In this document: one piece after another, positions 7,130 to 16,333 of the stretch
Position numbering within the stretch: the stretch's first letter is position 1
How the letters are laid out: each line of letters starts with the position of its first letter
Source: Rhabdochlamydiaceae bacterium
Lineage (GTDB): Bacteria > Chlamydiota > Chlamydiia > Chlamydiales > Rhabdochlamydiaceae
DNA length: 64,000 nt
Direction: 5' to 3'
NCBI GenBank assembly: GCA_019752555.1
Contig: JAIELY010000010.1
Span: forward strand, 162,322-226,321
Notes under the pieces: generated by a model
The model's input: the letters and a program-made list of their open reading frames with translations, nothing else
Told to the model about the DNA's origin: nothing
The model's database searches: none
Program-made: the position numbers and the translations under genes

Positions 7130-8897
7130 ATTGTGTGATGACTTCATAGATGTGCTGAATGAGGGCGTTTTCATCTGCTGCACACCCATTTTCTTGTAAG
7201 TGGTAAACATGCCAAGCAACCAAGCGGTCGTACGAGGATTCCTGAGGTTGTGCGAACAGGGTGTACCAGGCGCATTTGTATAAGATCCATGTGCGTTTTA
7301 TGAGAAGTTCTCTGTAGCAGGAGAGGGTGGGGTGTTTTGTTAAATACTGAGCTGTTACATCCCTTACAAAATCTGCATGTGAGAAGTGGTGTGAATTTCG
7401 TGCCGCCGCAATTTCTTTAAACAATGTCGTGTTTTTATTTAATTGAACTAACCTGTAGATCATATCTCCTTGAATTGCAAAGAGATGAATTTTTTTCTCG
7501 ATCTCTTCTTGGTTAAATTCCTTTGCGTGTTTAAAGAATTGAGCTGTTGCATGGACCGTTGCAGAAAAACTGTTTTCTGGAGAATCGATGAGAATATGTG
7601 CGATTTCTTCTTCAATTCTTTGGCCGATCCGATAGGGGAGTTTTTCTAATAATCCCTCTGTTCCTGAAAGGGTTTTCCAAATTGCGATTTCAAGAAGATC
7701 GCCGTCTTTTTCGGTTAATGGAGGCAAATGGATGGCTTCTTTATATGCGGCCCAAATCGCCTCCGTTGAGTATTCAATCGAATGGCAGTATTGTTCGTTG
7801 CGCATCAGGACAAGCTCCGCCGAGATAAAGGCGTAAACTGCCTGAGATAGTGCTGGACGCGTAGGCTGCGTCGTCGGGTAGATGGAGCAAATTGCAGCTT
7901 TGATTTCCTCTTCCTTAAGCTCTTTCGGCAGTTGGCTTGCTAGCGTGTAGAGCGCTCGGATTCTGCGGACTTGCTCATGGAGCTCTGGAAGCAGCATTGC
8001 CGATTTACAAAGGGCGCTATGGCGGCTGATGAAATTTAAAAGGGCTCTTTTTTGCTCGGCGAAATAGTGGGTGTGGATAGAAGAGGTTGCGTAGAGCTTT
8101 TCTGCAAAAAGAGCTGCGATATTTCCATAGAGAGAATCTAAAGAAGAAAAGCTCGGAAGCTCATGGATGGCTTGAAGCGATTCTTTGACTTGAATGACGA
8201 GCTCTTCATAACTTAATTGAGGCTGCTGTGCTTTGATTCCTAAAATTGTTTTTACGATGAGTTTATCGATCTGATCGCACTTGTCATACGGACATTTTAA
8301 TTGCTCTGGCGTTGCATTTTTAATGAGATGCTTTTGTGTTGACCAGATCATCTTTGTTAATTCATCGAGTTTGGGGCGCTTTCCATCAATGGTTGCAATG
8401 CACTCGCTAATCTTTAGGGCCAGTTGATGAGCGAATTGGCTCGGATGCAGCTGAGGCGGATTTTTTAAACAGAGATATTGTCTTAGGTTTTCTTTAATTA
8501 AGAAGGATGTGTTGAGCTTTCCTTCCTCTGTCATCGCTTGGGTTTGTGTCTCGATCTGCTGTAAATAATATCCGACCTTTTCCCATGTTTTTTTCAGCGC
8601 CAGAACACCAAGACGGTATTGGGGGAATTTTTCTTGAAACTCGGGGCTGATCTTTTCAATGAGTTTTTCCTGAATTTTAGGCGACCATTTTTTATGGCAC
8701 CCACACTGTTGCATTTCTTCTTTGATTTTCTGGGATAGAAACAGATTTAAGTCTGAATAAGGATCGTAAAAATCAGGTGCTTCATCTACGTAGGAAAGGG
8801 TGATCTCATTTTTTTTCCGAGAAGAAACAGAATACAGTTGGCTGAGTTCTGAAATAAAGTTGTCTGAAGAGGGGTGAGGAGGTTTTGTGTCTTTCAT
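7017..8897 (-). CDS. Large helical protein of unknown function
   Basis: 626 residues, predominantly charged and helical by eye, with no signal peptide or membrane segment. The start (MKDTKPPHPSSDNFISELSQLYSVSSRKK) is Ser/Pro-rich. A small Cys cluster occurs near 65 (QQCGCHKKW) and another Cys pair near 205 (KCPYDKCDQ). I do not recognise a domain. It could be a chlamydia-specific cytoplasmic or type III secreted protein; neither can be shown from the sequence. The last 113 bp lie over the end of lgt on the other strand. The gene stands alone on its strand; 240 bp separate its start from divergent ssb. Confidence 0.6.
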   Translation of the reverse strand: MKDTKPPHPSSDNFISELSQLYSVSSRKKNEITLSYVDEAPDFYDPYSDLNLFLSQKIKEEMQQCGCHKKWSPKIQEKLIEKISPEFQEKFPQYRLGVLALKKTWEKVGYYLQQIETQTQAMTEEGKLNTSFLIKENLRQYLCLKNPPQLHPSQFAHQLALKISECIATIDGKRPKLDELTKMIWSTQKHLIKNATPEQLKCPYDKCDQIDKLIVKTILGIKAQQPQLSYEELVIQVKESLQAIHELPSFSSLDSLYGNIAALFAEKLYATSSIHTHYFAEQKRALLNFISRHSALCKSAMLLPELHEQVRRIRALYTLASQLPKELKEEEIKAAICSIYPTTQPTRPALSQAVYAFISAELVLMRNEQYCHSIEYSTEAIWAAYKEAIHLPPLTEKDGDLLEIAIWKTLSGTEGLLEKLPYRIGQRIEEEIAHILIDSPENSFSATVHATAQFFKHAKEFNQEEIEKKIHLFAIQGDMIYRLVQLNKNTTLFKEIAAARNSHHFSHADFVRDVTAQYLTKHPTLSCYRELLIKRTWILYKCAWYTLFAQPQESSYDRLVAWHVYHLQENGCAADENALIQHIYEVITQSTPLVPFDWEDTRHKIAFYTANRHPEREMECLSTVPS

Positions 8898-9137
8898 AAT
8901 TCTTGCCGAATTAACTCGAAAAAAAATTGATGCGTATTTTTCTGTCTAACTTAATTAGAATTTTTATGTCTAATTATTTATTTTAAATCGCGTTGGTTTT
9001 TCAATTTTTTGGATAGATGCTGTAGTAAGTTATTGATGCTTGAGAAGTTTCCCGAATCCATCCAATTTCTCCCTTGATTACAATTCTTCATTGGACTATC
9101 CCTTACAGAAGAACGATAGCTAATTTAAGAGGATACG

Positions 9138-9596
9138 ATGAATCAAATTACGATTGCAGGTCATTTAGGAGCAGATCCTGAAGTGCGTTTTACTTCTTCT
9201 GGACAAAAGGTCACTACGTTGCGCGTTGCTGCCCGTGCTCGTAGAGGCGGAAAAGATGAAACGATTTGGTGGAAGGTCACCGTTTGGGGCGAGCAATTTG
9301 ACAAGATGATTGCTTATTTAAAAAAGGGAAGTCCAGTGATTGTGATGGGAGAGCTGAATAAACCTGAAATCTTCACCGACAGGGAAGGGCGTCCTCAAGT
9401 TTCGATGAGCATTACCGCTTTGAACTTGATGTTTAGCCCATTTGGGAAACCAGAGCATACAGGATCTGCACATGGAGAGTCCTCTGAGAAAATGGGTGGA
9501 CATTCCGATTCTGATTCGATGGGAAGTTTTGAACATGCTGCAGTGGGGCAGGGAAAAGCGGATGCTGCGTTTAATGAAGATGAGATTCCTTTTTAA
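9138..9596 (+). CDS. ssb: Single-stranded DNA-binding protein
   Basis: SSB protects and organises single-stranded DNA in replication, recombination and repair. 152 residues. The N-terminal OB fold starts MNQITIAGHLGADPEVRFT and includes WWKVTVWGEQFDKMIAYLKKGSPVIVMGEL. A Gly/Ser/His-rich linker follows, and the acidic tip ends DEIPF, the partner-binding tail expected of bacterial SSB. AGAGGA is 6 bases before the ATG. A weak promoter candidate, TTGATT (9074-9079) with TATCCC (9097-9102) at 17 bp, lies upstream. pepA follows 11 bp downstream, the same pair I recall side by side in Chlamydia. Confidence 0.95.
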   Translation: MNQITIAGHLGADPEVRFTSSGQKVTTLRVAARARRGGKDETIWWKVTVWGEQFDKMIAYLKKGSPVIVMGELNKPEIFTDREGRPQVSMSITALNLMFSPFGKPEHTGSAHGESSEKMGGHSDSDSMGSFEHAAVGQGKADAAFNEDEIPF

Positions 9597-9607
9597 TCTG
9601 GAGACTT

Positions 9608-11095
9608 ATGCAACTGACATCTGTAGAAAAAAGCTCCCAGCGCAAGAAATCGGATGTTGTGATCGTTCCGTTCTGGCAGGGCAAGTCTAAGCCTGAGAGT
9701 GCATGTAAGGAAGAGGAGTTTTCCAAGTGGGCGGCACAACCGATCCGCAATGGCGATTTCGGTGCAAAAGAGGGGGAAACTCTTCTTTTGTATCGCACAA
9801 GTGGTAAAGAGCATCGGATTTTATTGCTCGGATTAGGCAAGCGCAAGCCTTGCCTTGCTGAAAATTTACGTAAGTCTTATGCCTCTGCTGTCAAAGCCTT
9901 GCGTGCAAAGAAAATTAAAACTGCTAATGTTTTTCTTCCGGAAAATGAGCTGCTCTCAGAAGAGGTGATTTTGCGCGGCGCTGCTGAAGGGGCTTTGTTG
10001 GCTAATTACTCTTTTAGCATGTTAAAAAGCGATTCTGGCGAGCTAGAGAGTCAAAATGCTCTTTCCCATCTTTGCTTTGTCGGTGTTGACAGGTCAGGAT
10101 CGAGTTGTCTCAAAAAACTGCATGTTGTTTCTTTATCTGTTAATCTCGCTCGCGATCTCATCAATGGAAATGCGGATGATGTCCATGTGGATACATTAGC
10201 CGCATTTGCTCGGGGAATCAGCGAGGAGTTTTCTACAGTAAAGACAACCATTTTGGGCAAAGAGGATCTCGAGCGGGAAAATCTGGGCTTGATCTTAGCT
10301 GTCAATCGGGGATCTGTCCGCGATCCTGCTCTCATTATTTTAGAATACCAGGGCAATCCGGGCTCGAAAGATAAAACAGCTGTCATCGGAAAAGGGATCA
10401 CCTATGATACAGGCGGGCTCAATATGAAGCCGACAGGTAGCATGGAGACGATGAAATGCGATATGTCAGGTGCTGCTGCGGCTCTTTGTCTTGTACAGGC
10501 AGCTGCCAGATTAAAGCTGAAGAAGAATATCGTTGCAGCGCTAGCTGTTGCGGAAAATGCGGTAGGTCCCAATAGCTATAAGCCAGGAGATGTGTTTAAG
10601 AGCCATGCGGGAAAAACGGTCGAAATCTCCAACACCGATGCAGAGGGAAGACTTGTGCTTGCCGATGCCTTTTCTTATATCCAGGAAAAGTATCGCCCTA
10701 ATCGGTTGATTGATCTTGCCACATTAACAGGTGCGATTGTTGTTGCGTTAGGAGAAGAAGCAACAGGGTTATTTTGCAATGACGATACCCTCTCAAAAGA
10801 GCTTATGAAAGCAGGAGATCGCACACATGAGAGGCTCTGGCGGATGCCGTTGTTTCCTGAATATAAGGAGATGCTCAAATCAAAAATCGCAGATCTTAAG
10901 AATTCTGCAGGAAGAGGGGGCGGCTCGTGCACTGCCGCAGCATTTCTGCAGCAGTTTGTCAAAGAGATCCCCTGGGCGCATTTAGATATTGCCGGAACAG
11001 CATATCTTTCTGATGCAAAAGGGTATCACACGACCCCTGCGACAGGTGTGGGTGTGCGTCTTTTGATCGACTATCTTGAACATCTTGAAGCATGA
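9608..11095 (+). CDS. pepA: Leucyl aminopeptidase (M17 family)
   Basis: A cytoplasmic metallo-aminopeptidase that removes N-terminal residues and recycles peptides; some PepA proteins also bind DNA in site-specific recombination. 495 residues, the normal length. The catalytic C-terminal half shows GKGITYDTGGLNMKP (Lys near 262 and Asp ligands) and the family signature NTDAEGRLVLADAF (about 342-355), which carries metal-binding Asp and Glu and the catalytic Arg. The N-terminal domain (about 1-170) is more divergent, as usual. It is co-oriented with ssb 11 bp upstream and overlaps the following pseudouridine synthase gene by ATGA, indicating an operon. Confidence 0.95.
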   Translation: MQLTSVEKSSQRKKSDVVIVPFWQGKSKPESACKEEEFSKWAAQPIRNGDFGAKEGETLLLYRTSGKEHRILLLGLGKRKPCLAENLRKSYASAVKALRAKKIKTANVFLPENELLSEEVILRGAAEGALLANYSFSMLKSDSGELESQNALSHLCFVGVDRSGSSCLKKLHVVSLSVNLARDLINGNADDVHVDTLAAFARGISEEFSTVKTTILGKEDLERENLGLILAVNRGSVRDPALIILEYQGNPGSKDKTAVIGKGITYDTGGLNMKPTGSMETMKCDMSGAAAALCLVQAAARLKLKKNIVAALAVAENAVGPNSYKPGDVFKSHAGKTVEISNTDAEGRLVLADAFSYIQEKYRPNRLIDLATLTGAIVVALGEEATGLFCNDDTLSKELMKAGDRTHERLWRMPLFPEYKEMLKSKIADLKNSAGRGGGSCTAAAFLQQFVKEIPWAHLDIAGTAYLSDAKGYHTTPATGVGVRLLIDYLEHLEA

Positions 11096-12024
11096 AGCCC
11101 TCTTCTCAAAAGATGCTCAAATGGGTTGTCTCTTCTTCTGAAGAAGGGATGACCCTGCATGCTTTTTTACGCAAAAAATATCCTCAAGCGCCCTCTGTTA
11201 AAGCGTTAAAGCGCGCAATTGATGGCAAATGCTGCAGAGTCAACGGAAAGGTCGAGACCTTTGCATCCCATTCTTTGAAAGCAGGTAATCAAGTCGAGCT
11301 GGATTGCGCAGCATTGGATCCATCGCCTGCCTCCTTTACTCCCTCTATTTTGTATGAGGACGACGCGCTATTGATTTGCGATAAGCTCTCAGGATGGATC
11401 TCTGAAAACCATTTTTTGAATAAAAAATTTCCAAAATTTAAGAATCACCTTCAGCTTGTGCATCGCCTCGATAAGGAAACGACGGGCGCGCTCATTCTTG
11501 CTAAAAATGATGCAATTAAAGAGCAGATGTTTCTTCTTTTTAGAGAGCGAAAGATCCACAAAGCCTATCTAGCACTCGTTAGTGGGGTGGTCAAACAAAA
11601 TGGCGGGATCATCGACACCAATTTAAAACGCAGACAACAGACGCAAAGCCAGATCATGGTTGAGGTTTCAAAAGAGGGGCAAAGAGCCATCACTCATTGG
11701 AAATGTCTCGCTAAGGGAAAAAATGCATCCCTTTTATTGTGCGAGCCTCTTACAGGACGCACGCATCAGCTGCGCGTTCACCTAAAAAGCATCGGACATC
11801 CCCTCTTAGGGGATCTACAGTATGGAAAGCCATTTAACAAAGAGCTTCATTTTAAACGCCATTTGCTCCATGCGTATGCTGTTTTTTTTACCCATCCGAT
11901 TTCTCATAAAGAGATCAGAGCAGTAGCTCCGATCCCCGAAGATTTTAAGAGCGCTCTTAAGGAATTAGATATCGATCTAAAGTGTCTTGAGATGGCGCAT
12001 CTTATCGAGCTTTTTCGCAACTAA
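11092..12024 (+). CDS. RluA-family RNA pseudouridine synthase
   Basis: 310 residues. An S4 RNA-binding domain lies at about 19-75 (EGMTLHAFLRKKYP...RAIDGKCCRVNGK). The RluA catalytic domain follows with HRLDKETTGALILAKN (from about 124), whose Asp is the catalytic nucleophile; Thr replaces the common Ser in the HRLDxxTSG motif. LTGRTHQLRVHLKSIGHPLLGD is also present. It isomerises uridines in rRNA or tRNA; which site (RluC, RluD or other) cannot be decided. The start overlaps the pepA stop by ATGA. The 3' end overlaps the convergent transporter gene by 48 bp. Confidence 0.9.
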   Translation: MKPSSQKMLKWVVSSSEEGMTLHAFLRKKYPQAPSVKALKRAIDGKCCRVNGKVETFASHSLKAGNQVELDCAALDPSPASFTPSILYEDDALLICDKLSGWISENHFLNKKFPKFKNHLQLVHRLDKETTGALILAKNDAIKEQMFLLFRERKIHKAYLALVSGVVKQNGGIIDTNLKRRQQTQSQIMVEVSKEGQRAITHWKCLAKGKNASLLLCEPLTGRTHQLRVHLKSIGHPLLGDLQYGKPFNKELHFKRHLLHAYAVFFTHPISHKEIRAVAPIPEDFKSALKELDIDLKCLEMAHLIELFRN

Positions 12025-13275
12025 AAACAAGAGCGCTGCAGAGACGAATGAGGCAATGACAAAGAGATTGAAGAACTGGCTCATTTCTTTTAGTTTTGAC
12101 ATCCAAGGAGCGATGATTCCTCCCAGATAAAAGGCAATCCCAATACACAAATACCATACCCCCACAAGAAGAGCTGTAAAGCGATGAGGAGAGAGGTGGG
12201 TGATGAGGGATAAGCCAATGGGTGCTATCAGCATTTCTCCTAAAGCCATAAAGGCATAAGCAAATAATAGGTAGAAGGGGCTTACAGATCCTGAATGTGC
12301 TCCTGAGGGGATATGCCAAGAGGCGATGACCATGATTAAAAAACAGATCCCCATCGATGTAAGACTAAGAGCTGATTTTACAATCGGTGTTGGATTCATC
12401 TTCTTTTTCGTTAAATAGACATATAAAAGAGAAAGGGGCATCGCAAAGAGGATCAGGTAGAGCGTTTCCGAAGAAAGAAGCCAAACAGGGGGGATTTCCA
12501 TCCCAAAGACACTTCTATCTGTGAAACGCAGTGCAAATAGGTTTAAGGAGGAGCCTCCTTGGTTATATGCCATCCAGAAAAGGATTGAAAAGAAGGATAG
12601 AATGCAAATCACAAGGATGCGGCTCCATTCATGACGGTGCAAGGGCGCTTGTTTTTTTCCTTTGAGTTTCTCGCGGATTTTTGATGCTTCTAAAAGGTCT
12701 GGATTTTGCAGCGCCCATTTAAAGAAAACTAAGGCAAATAACTGGACAACCCCTGCGAGGAAGAAAGCAAAATGCCAGTGTTTCGCTTGACCCAGAGCTC
12801 CAAGGCTTACCATCGCAACGAAGGCTCCGATGTTCACTGCGGAATAATAGATCGAGAAGCCCCCATCGCGCAAATGGTGTTGGTGATGGTAGAGGCTGCC
12901 GAGAAGCGCATAAATGCTCGGCGTGAATACAGCAGCACCAAGCGCTACTAATGCCAAACTGATATAGATAAGAGGCAAGCTGCCTGTTGAGAACAAAAAG
13001 CATCCCGCTGCTGTTAATAAGATTCCCCAAATCACAGGCAGACGGTAGTTGAACTTATCAGAGAAATACCCTCCTACGACAGGCAAGACGAAGGCTACTC
13101 CTGTAAATAATCCAAACAGAGTGTCTGCTGCTGTATCTGTAAACTTTTGATTCTGAACAAGATAAAGAACAAGCAGGTTGGCAATGCCCCAAAATGCGAA
13201 CCGTTGGCACATTTCAGTGAGTGCGAGTAAGTACATCTCTTTAGGATGTGCAGAGGATCCTGTTGACCTTGCCAT
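11977..13275 (-). CDS. Proton-dependent oligopeptide transporter (POT/PTR2 family)
   Basis: About 432 residues with roughly twelve membrane segments. The N-terminal signature LTEMCQRFAFWGIANLLVLYL matches the POT ExxERFxYYG region (here EMCQRFAFWG). A second family region, SIYYSAVNIGAFVA, lies in helix 4-5. POT proteins import di- and tripeptides with protons, which suits an intracellular bacterium that feeds on host peptides; pepA is one gene away. The second ATG (13275) is preferred over 13287 because GGAG lies 5 bases before it. The classical ExxERFxYY charge pattern is modified (Glu, Arg kept; Tyr replaced by Phe/Trp), so substrate range may differ. Confidence 0.88.
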   Translation of the reverse strand: MARSTGSSAHPKEMYLLALTEMCQRFAFWGIANLLVLYLVQNQKFTDTAADTLFGLFTGVAFVLPVVGGYFSDKFNYRLPVIWGILLTAAGCFLFSTGSLPLIYISLALVALGAAVFTPSIYALLGSLYHHQHHLRDGGFSIYYSAVNIGAFVAMVSLGALGQAKHWHFAFFLAGVVQLFALVFFKWALQNPDLLEASKIREKLKGKKQAPLHRHEWSRILVICILSFFSILFWMAYNQGGSSLNLFALRFTDRSVFGMEIPPVWLLSSETLYLILFAMPLSLLYVYLTKKKMNPTPIVKSALSLTSMGICFLIMVIASWHIPSGAHSGSVSPFYLLFAYAFMALGEMLIAPIGLSLITHLSPHRFTALLVGVWYLCIGIAFYLGGIIAPWMSKLKEMSQFFNLFVIASFVSAALLFLVAKKLDKMRHLKTL

Positions 13276-13367
13276 AAGCTCTCCCATAGCTAATTAAAGA
13301 TATTTTTAAAGTTAGCAGATTGCTTTGGTTTTGGCTATACAGAAACAATTTCAAGAGCGGCTTTAGA

Positions 13368-13406
13368 CAAAAAAATCCCCTACAACAAAAAGAGCTGCTG
13401 TAGGGG
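13368..13406 (-). terminator. Rho-independent terminator of the 13424 gene
   Basis: On the minus strand, CCCCTACA pairs with TGTAGGGG (13377-13406) and is followed by ATTTTTTTG. It begins 18 bp after the stop of the 13424-14920 gene. Stem, loop and T-tract are all clear. Confidence 0.85.
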
Positions 13407-13423
13407 TCATGAGAAAAAATGAC

Positions 13424-14920
13424 TTATTCGATAGATTTAAGAACACGAGTTAATGCAAGACGGTTCTCGTACTTGCAGAAATGTCCTTTTGACCATACAT
13501 GGTCGGCACGTTTTTTTGGATTCATCTTGTGTTTCAATATGTATGCTTGATGGAACTTTTTGCGCAATTCAGTAGGAAGAAGACCGAAATTTTCTAGAAT
13601 TGATTTTGTGTAGGCTCTTTCTAATTTTTTGGATTGCGACTCCGAGTGACGTGTCTTTTTCGCTTTAGACAAGCCTTTCTCGTAGGTTTCAATAGATTGT
13701 TTCAGTTGTTCTTTGAAATTCTCCAAAGCAGATGGCGCGGCTGGTGTTTCAATCGATGATGCAGTCGATGCAAAACTGCTTGAGGAGGTCTCCGTAGAAG
13801 GGATTTCAGACGATTCTTCAGTGGGTGCTGGTAGGAGCTCTGGAGTTATGGGTTGTTGTGTCTTCGTTTGCAAGTCGGTAAATTGATTTAAAATGACAGA
13901 AAGAGAAAGCGGATCCGTAGCTTCTATCGGCTGCTCTTCTGTTGTTTCAGTATTCAGCTGCTCTTCTTCAACTGTGGTTGGATTAAAGAGAGAGCTGGGG
14001 AGCACAGGATCGGTAGCTTCTATCGGCTGCTCTTCTGTTGTTTCAGTATTCAGCTGCTCTTCTTCAGGTGTGGTTGTGTCAAACATAGAGCTGTGGAGCA
14101 CAGGTAATGGTTGAGTTTTAGTAGATGGCGGAGGAGTTACTGTCACGACTGGCGTTGGCATTGAATATCTTGAAACAGGTGGCGGTGGAGGTCCTAGAGG
14201 AATTACTGTTGATGGACTCGACGAGCTGCTGGATGAGCTAGGAGCGGTTAGGTTTAATTTCTGAGTTAGATCTGTCATTCTCTTTTGCAATTCACAGAAA
14301 ACTGGGCTCTCTTCAAGGCCAGAAGTTGTTCCTGCTGCGCTAGTGAATGAACTTATAGAATTAATTGACCTGAAGGAAGCAGAGAGAGAACCCAAGTTAA
14401 AGCTCTTAAGAATAGAGCCCGTAAGGCTAATAGATGCTGAAGCGCCCCCTAATGTGGTAAATAGTTCCTGAACAGTCTCCGAGGTCTTTGTAAGAGTTTC
14501 TAATCTTTTGGAATTGGTCTCATCGAACTTTCTTTTTGCAATGTTGAAAAGTGCTTCGAGTCCTGGAGCTAGTTTTGCAGCTTCAGAATCCACTCTAAAA
14601 CTATGCAACGTCTCAGGGATCGCCTCACCAGCTAACATATTGCTAACACTTTCGAATTTAGTTACAAACTCGCCTAATTCATGATCATATCTGGTAAGTG
14701 TTTCACTGAATCTAGGTGCTCTAGATGATGTTGATGTGATCTTGTTGAATGAAATGTTATGGGATAAATTCTTGATTTTTGTGGATATTTTCTCGAGCTC
14801 ATAATCCAATGCGCTCGCATCTTCAGCGATCCCATAGATCAGTTCCGGGAGTAGATCTGGAATGGACTGGAGTTGTATCGAAGCGCTCGAAGCGTTTATA
14901 CTTGGTGATGAGGTTGCCAT
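13424..14920 (-). CDS. Ser/Pro-rich unknown protein, tandem paralogue A
   Basis: 498 residues starting MATSSPSINASSASIQ, with no signal peptide. Three parts are visible. A helical N-terminal domain (about 15-210) includes ISTKIKNLSHNISF and ends SPVFCELQKRM. A Pro/Ser/Thr/Glu-rich disordered middle (about 215-385) contains a poly-Ser run, PLGPPPPP and two copies of a 32-residue repeat (LNTETTEEQPIEATDP). A C-terminal domain (about 395-498) has LRKKFHQAYILKHKMNPKK and DHVWSKGHFCKYEN. Both end domains match the neighbouring protein at 15062-16333, so the pair arose by duplication. Function is unknown; the layout suits a secreted effector, which is inference. A strong terminator follows. Confidence 0.7.
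   Translation of the reverse strand: MATSSPSINASSASIQLQSIPDLLPELIYGIAEDASALDYELEKISTKIKNLSHNISFNKITSTSSRAPRFSETLTRYDHELGEFVTKFESVSNMLAGEAIPETLHSFRVDSEAAKLAPGLEALFNIAKRKFDETNSKRLETLTKTSETVQELFTTLGGASASISLTGSILKSFNLGSLSASFRSINSISSFTSAAGTTSGLEESPVFCELQKRMTDLTQKLNLTAPSSSSSSSSPSTVIPLGPPPPPVSRYSMPTPVVTVTPPPSTKTQPLPVLHSSMFDTTTPEEEQLNTETTEEQPIEATDPVLPSSLFNPTTVEEEQLNTETTEEQPIEATDPLSLSVILNQFTDLQTKTQQPITPELLPAPTEESSEIPSTETSSSSFASTASSIETPAAPSALENFKEQLKQSIETYEKGLSKAKKTRHSESQSKKLERAYTKSILENFGLLPTELRKKFHQAYILKHKMNPKKRADHVWSKGHFCKYENRLALTRVLKSIE
13911..14102 (-). repeat. Two tandem copies of a 96 bp coding repeat
   Basis: The segment starting at GTAGCTTCTATCGG (13917) recurs at 14013, giving a 96 bp period, i.e. 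32 codons in frame. The copies encode EEEQLNTETTEEQPIEATDP with small differences in the other part of the unit. The near-identity of about 65 bp suggests a recent duplication or ongoing copy-number change within the disordered middle of the protein. Confidence 0.85.
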
Positions 14921-14974
14921 AAATGTGGACTCCTATAATTTTAGAACAAAATTAAAAATATTTAGTTCTGATTG

Positions 14975-15004
14975 ATAAATGCTTTCTTTAAAGAAAGCAT
15001 TTAT
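14975..15004. repeat. Perfect 30 bp palindrome between the tandem paralogues
   Basis: ATAAATGCTTTCTTT is followed directly by its exact reverse complement. It lies 58 bp after the stop of the 15062 gene and 55 bp before the start of the 13424 gene on the minus strand. It could end transcription of the first gene, though no T-tract follows, or be a binding site for a dimeric regulator of the second. Confidence 0.75.
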
Positions 15005-15061
15005 TATAGGAAGGGTTTCTCGTTTTTGGCAATGAAATTTGATTTTTTTCGTGTAAAGCTT

Positions 15062-16333
15062 TTATATAAAAAAATCTTTGGGTTTGGTGTTTTGCTGAAC
15101 AATCATTTTAATGATTTTCTTTACCGTATTAAAATTTTCCACTTTGCCCATGTTGTTTTTTGCCCATAAGTGATCATCTTTAACTTTCGGATTTTTATCG
15201 TGTTTGTATAGAAATTCTTGATAGATCATTTTTCGAAGGCTTGGGTCTAGAGATTGAAAAGCAGTGTTAAACGATTTGCTATACGTTGATTTTAGGCGCT
15301 TTTGATTAGTTTGATTAGTTGGGTCTCTTGCTAAACGCTTAACGTACTTTTTCTCTATGTCTTGTAACGTTGTTTTAAACTGTATTAAAGTCTCGAGGCT
15401 AGTCTCAGAAATTTTTGTTTTTGAGGGGGCTTTGGTGGGCGAGCTTCTGGATACAGGAGGAAAAAGTAGCGGCATCGTTTGCGATTTGGCAGGCGCCCTT
15501 TTGGGTGGAGGAGAGGGGGCTCTTTCTTCTGGCATAGGTAAGGAAGAGTCATAGTCCTCGTATTGCTCGGCTGGGTCGAGATCTTGTTCAAACTCATCTA
15601 AGGCTGCTTGAAATTGAGAAGAGGATGTGCTGGAACTTGAGGGTGATCCGACTCGTGGCAGCGGATCTGGCTTTGGACTTGGTGATGGTATTGTCATGTT
15701 AGAAGGAGGACGTTTACGCAAGGGGCCTGTGGGCTCTTTTGCGTCTTTGGAAGCAAGCTTTGTAAATCGTTGCAATAAGTTCTGAAACTCGAAAAATTTT
15801 GGGCTTTGTTCATAATCTGTTAGAACGTGGCTGTCTGGATTCTCGGTTCCAACTGCTGTGGAAGAACATTGTTCTGAAGTTGTGTCTGGAGTTAGCTTTT
15901 GATGGAGAGCTGCGATTTTCTCTGCGATATCAGAGACTAATGCCGCTCTTTGTCCATCGCCTTTTAGAAAATCTACTTTAGAATTTGCGAGTAGGGCTGT
16001 TAGTCCAGGAAGCAAACGTTTTGAAACTTTATCTGTTTGATAAGGAGCAATCTCTACTCCAAAATGTTCCTCTTTCGAAGAGTTAACGACGAGTTCTAGG
16101 TGTCCTATCAGTTGACCAAATTCGTCATCGAGTTGCTCTAATTCTGGGGACAATGTTCTCAATTCTCTTAGGGTTGAGCTGCTGTGGTAACGGGTGATGT
16201 TGTGCGATAATCGATTGACTTTTTCTGCCAAGATTCTAATTGCAGGATCGATGCTGATCGACTGTTTAATTCTGCCAAATACAGACTCTTGTAATTGTGC
16301 TGATAAAGTGCTGCTCTTTAGTTCAACTGCCAT
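15062..16333 (-). CDS. Ser/Pro-rich unknown protein, tandem paralogue B
   Basis: 423 residues starting MAVELKSSTLSAQLQ, with no signal peptide. It matches the 13424 protein in the N-terminal domain (VNRLSHNITRYHSSSTLREL against IKNLSHNISF; LLPGLTALL against LAPGLEALF; SPKFFEFQNLL against SPVFCELQKRM). It also matches in the C-terminal domain (LRKMIYQEFLYKHDKNPK and DHLWAKNNMGKVEN, about 365-400). The middle (about 200-300) is Pro/Ser-rich (RKRPPSNMTIPSPSPKPDP, PSSSSTSSSQ, PPPKRAP) but lacks the 32-residue repeat. Function is unknown. The two conserved domains joined by a variable linker suggest a binding protein whose linker evolves freely. Confidence 0.7.
   Translation of the reverse strand: MAVELKSSTLSAQLQESVFGRIKQSISIDPAIRILAEKVNRLSHNITRYHSSSTLRELRTLSPELEQLDDEFGQLIGHLELVVNSSKEEHFGVEIAPYQTDKVSKRLLPGLTALLANSKVDFLKGDGQRAALVSDIAEKIAALHQKLTPDTTSEQCSSTAVGTENPDSHVLTDYEQSPKFFEFQNLLQRFTKLASKDAKEPTGPLRKRPPSNMTIPSPSPKPDPLPRVGSPSSSSTSSSQFQAALDEFEQDLDPAEQYEDYDSSLPMPEERAPSPPPKRAPAKSQTMPLLFPPVSRSSPTKAPSKTKISETSLETLIQFKTTLQDIEKKYVKRLARDPTNQTNQKRLKSTYSKSFNTAFQSLDPSLRKMIYQEFLYKHDKNPKVKDDHLWAKNNMGKVENFNTVKKIIKMIVQQNTKPKDFFI

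Noticed and set aside
8898..9137. Possible RNA gene in the gap before ssb
   Set aside because: The segment is AT-rich with only short pairings, no conserved RNA core and no terminator; it is best explained as the divergent promoter region.
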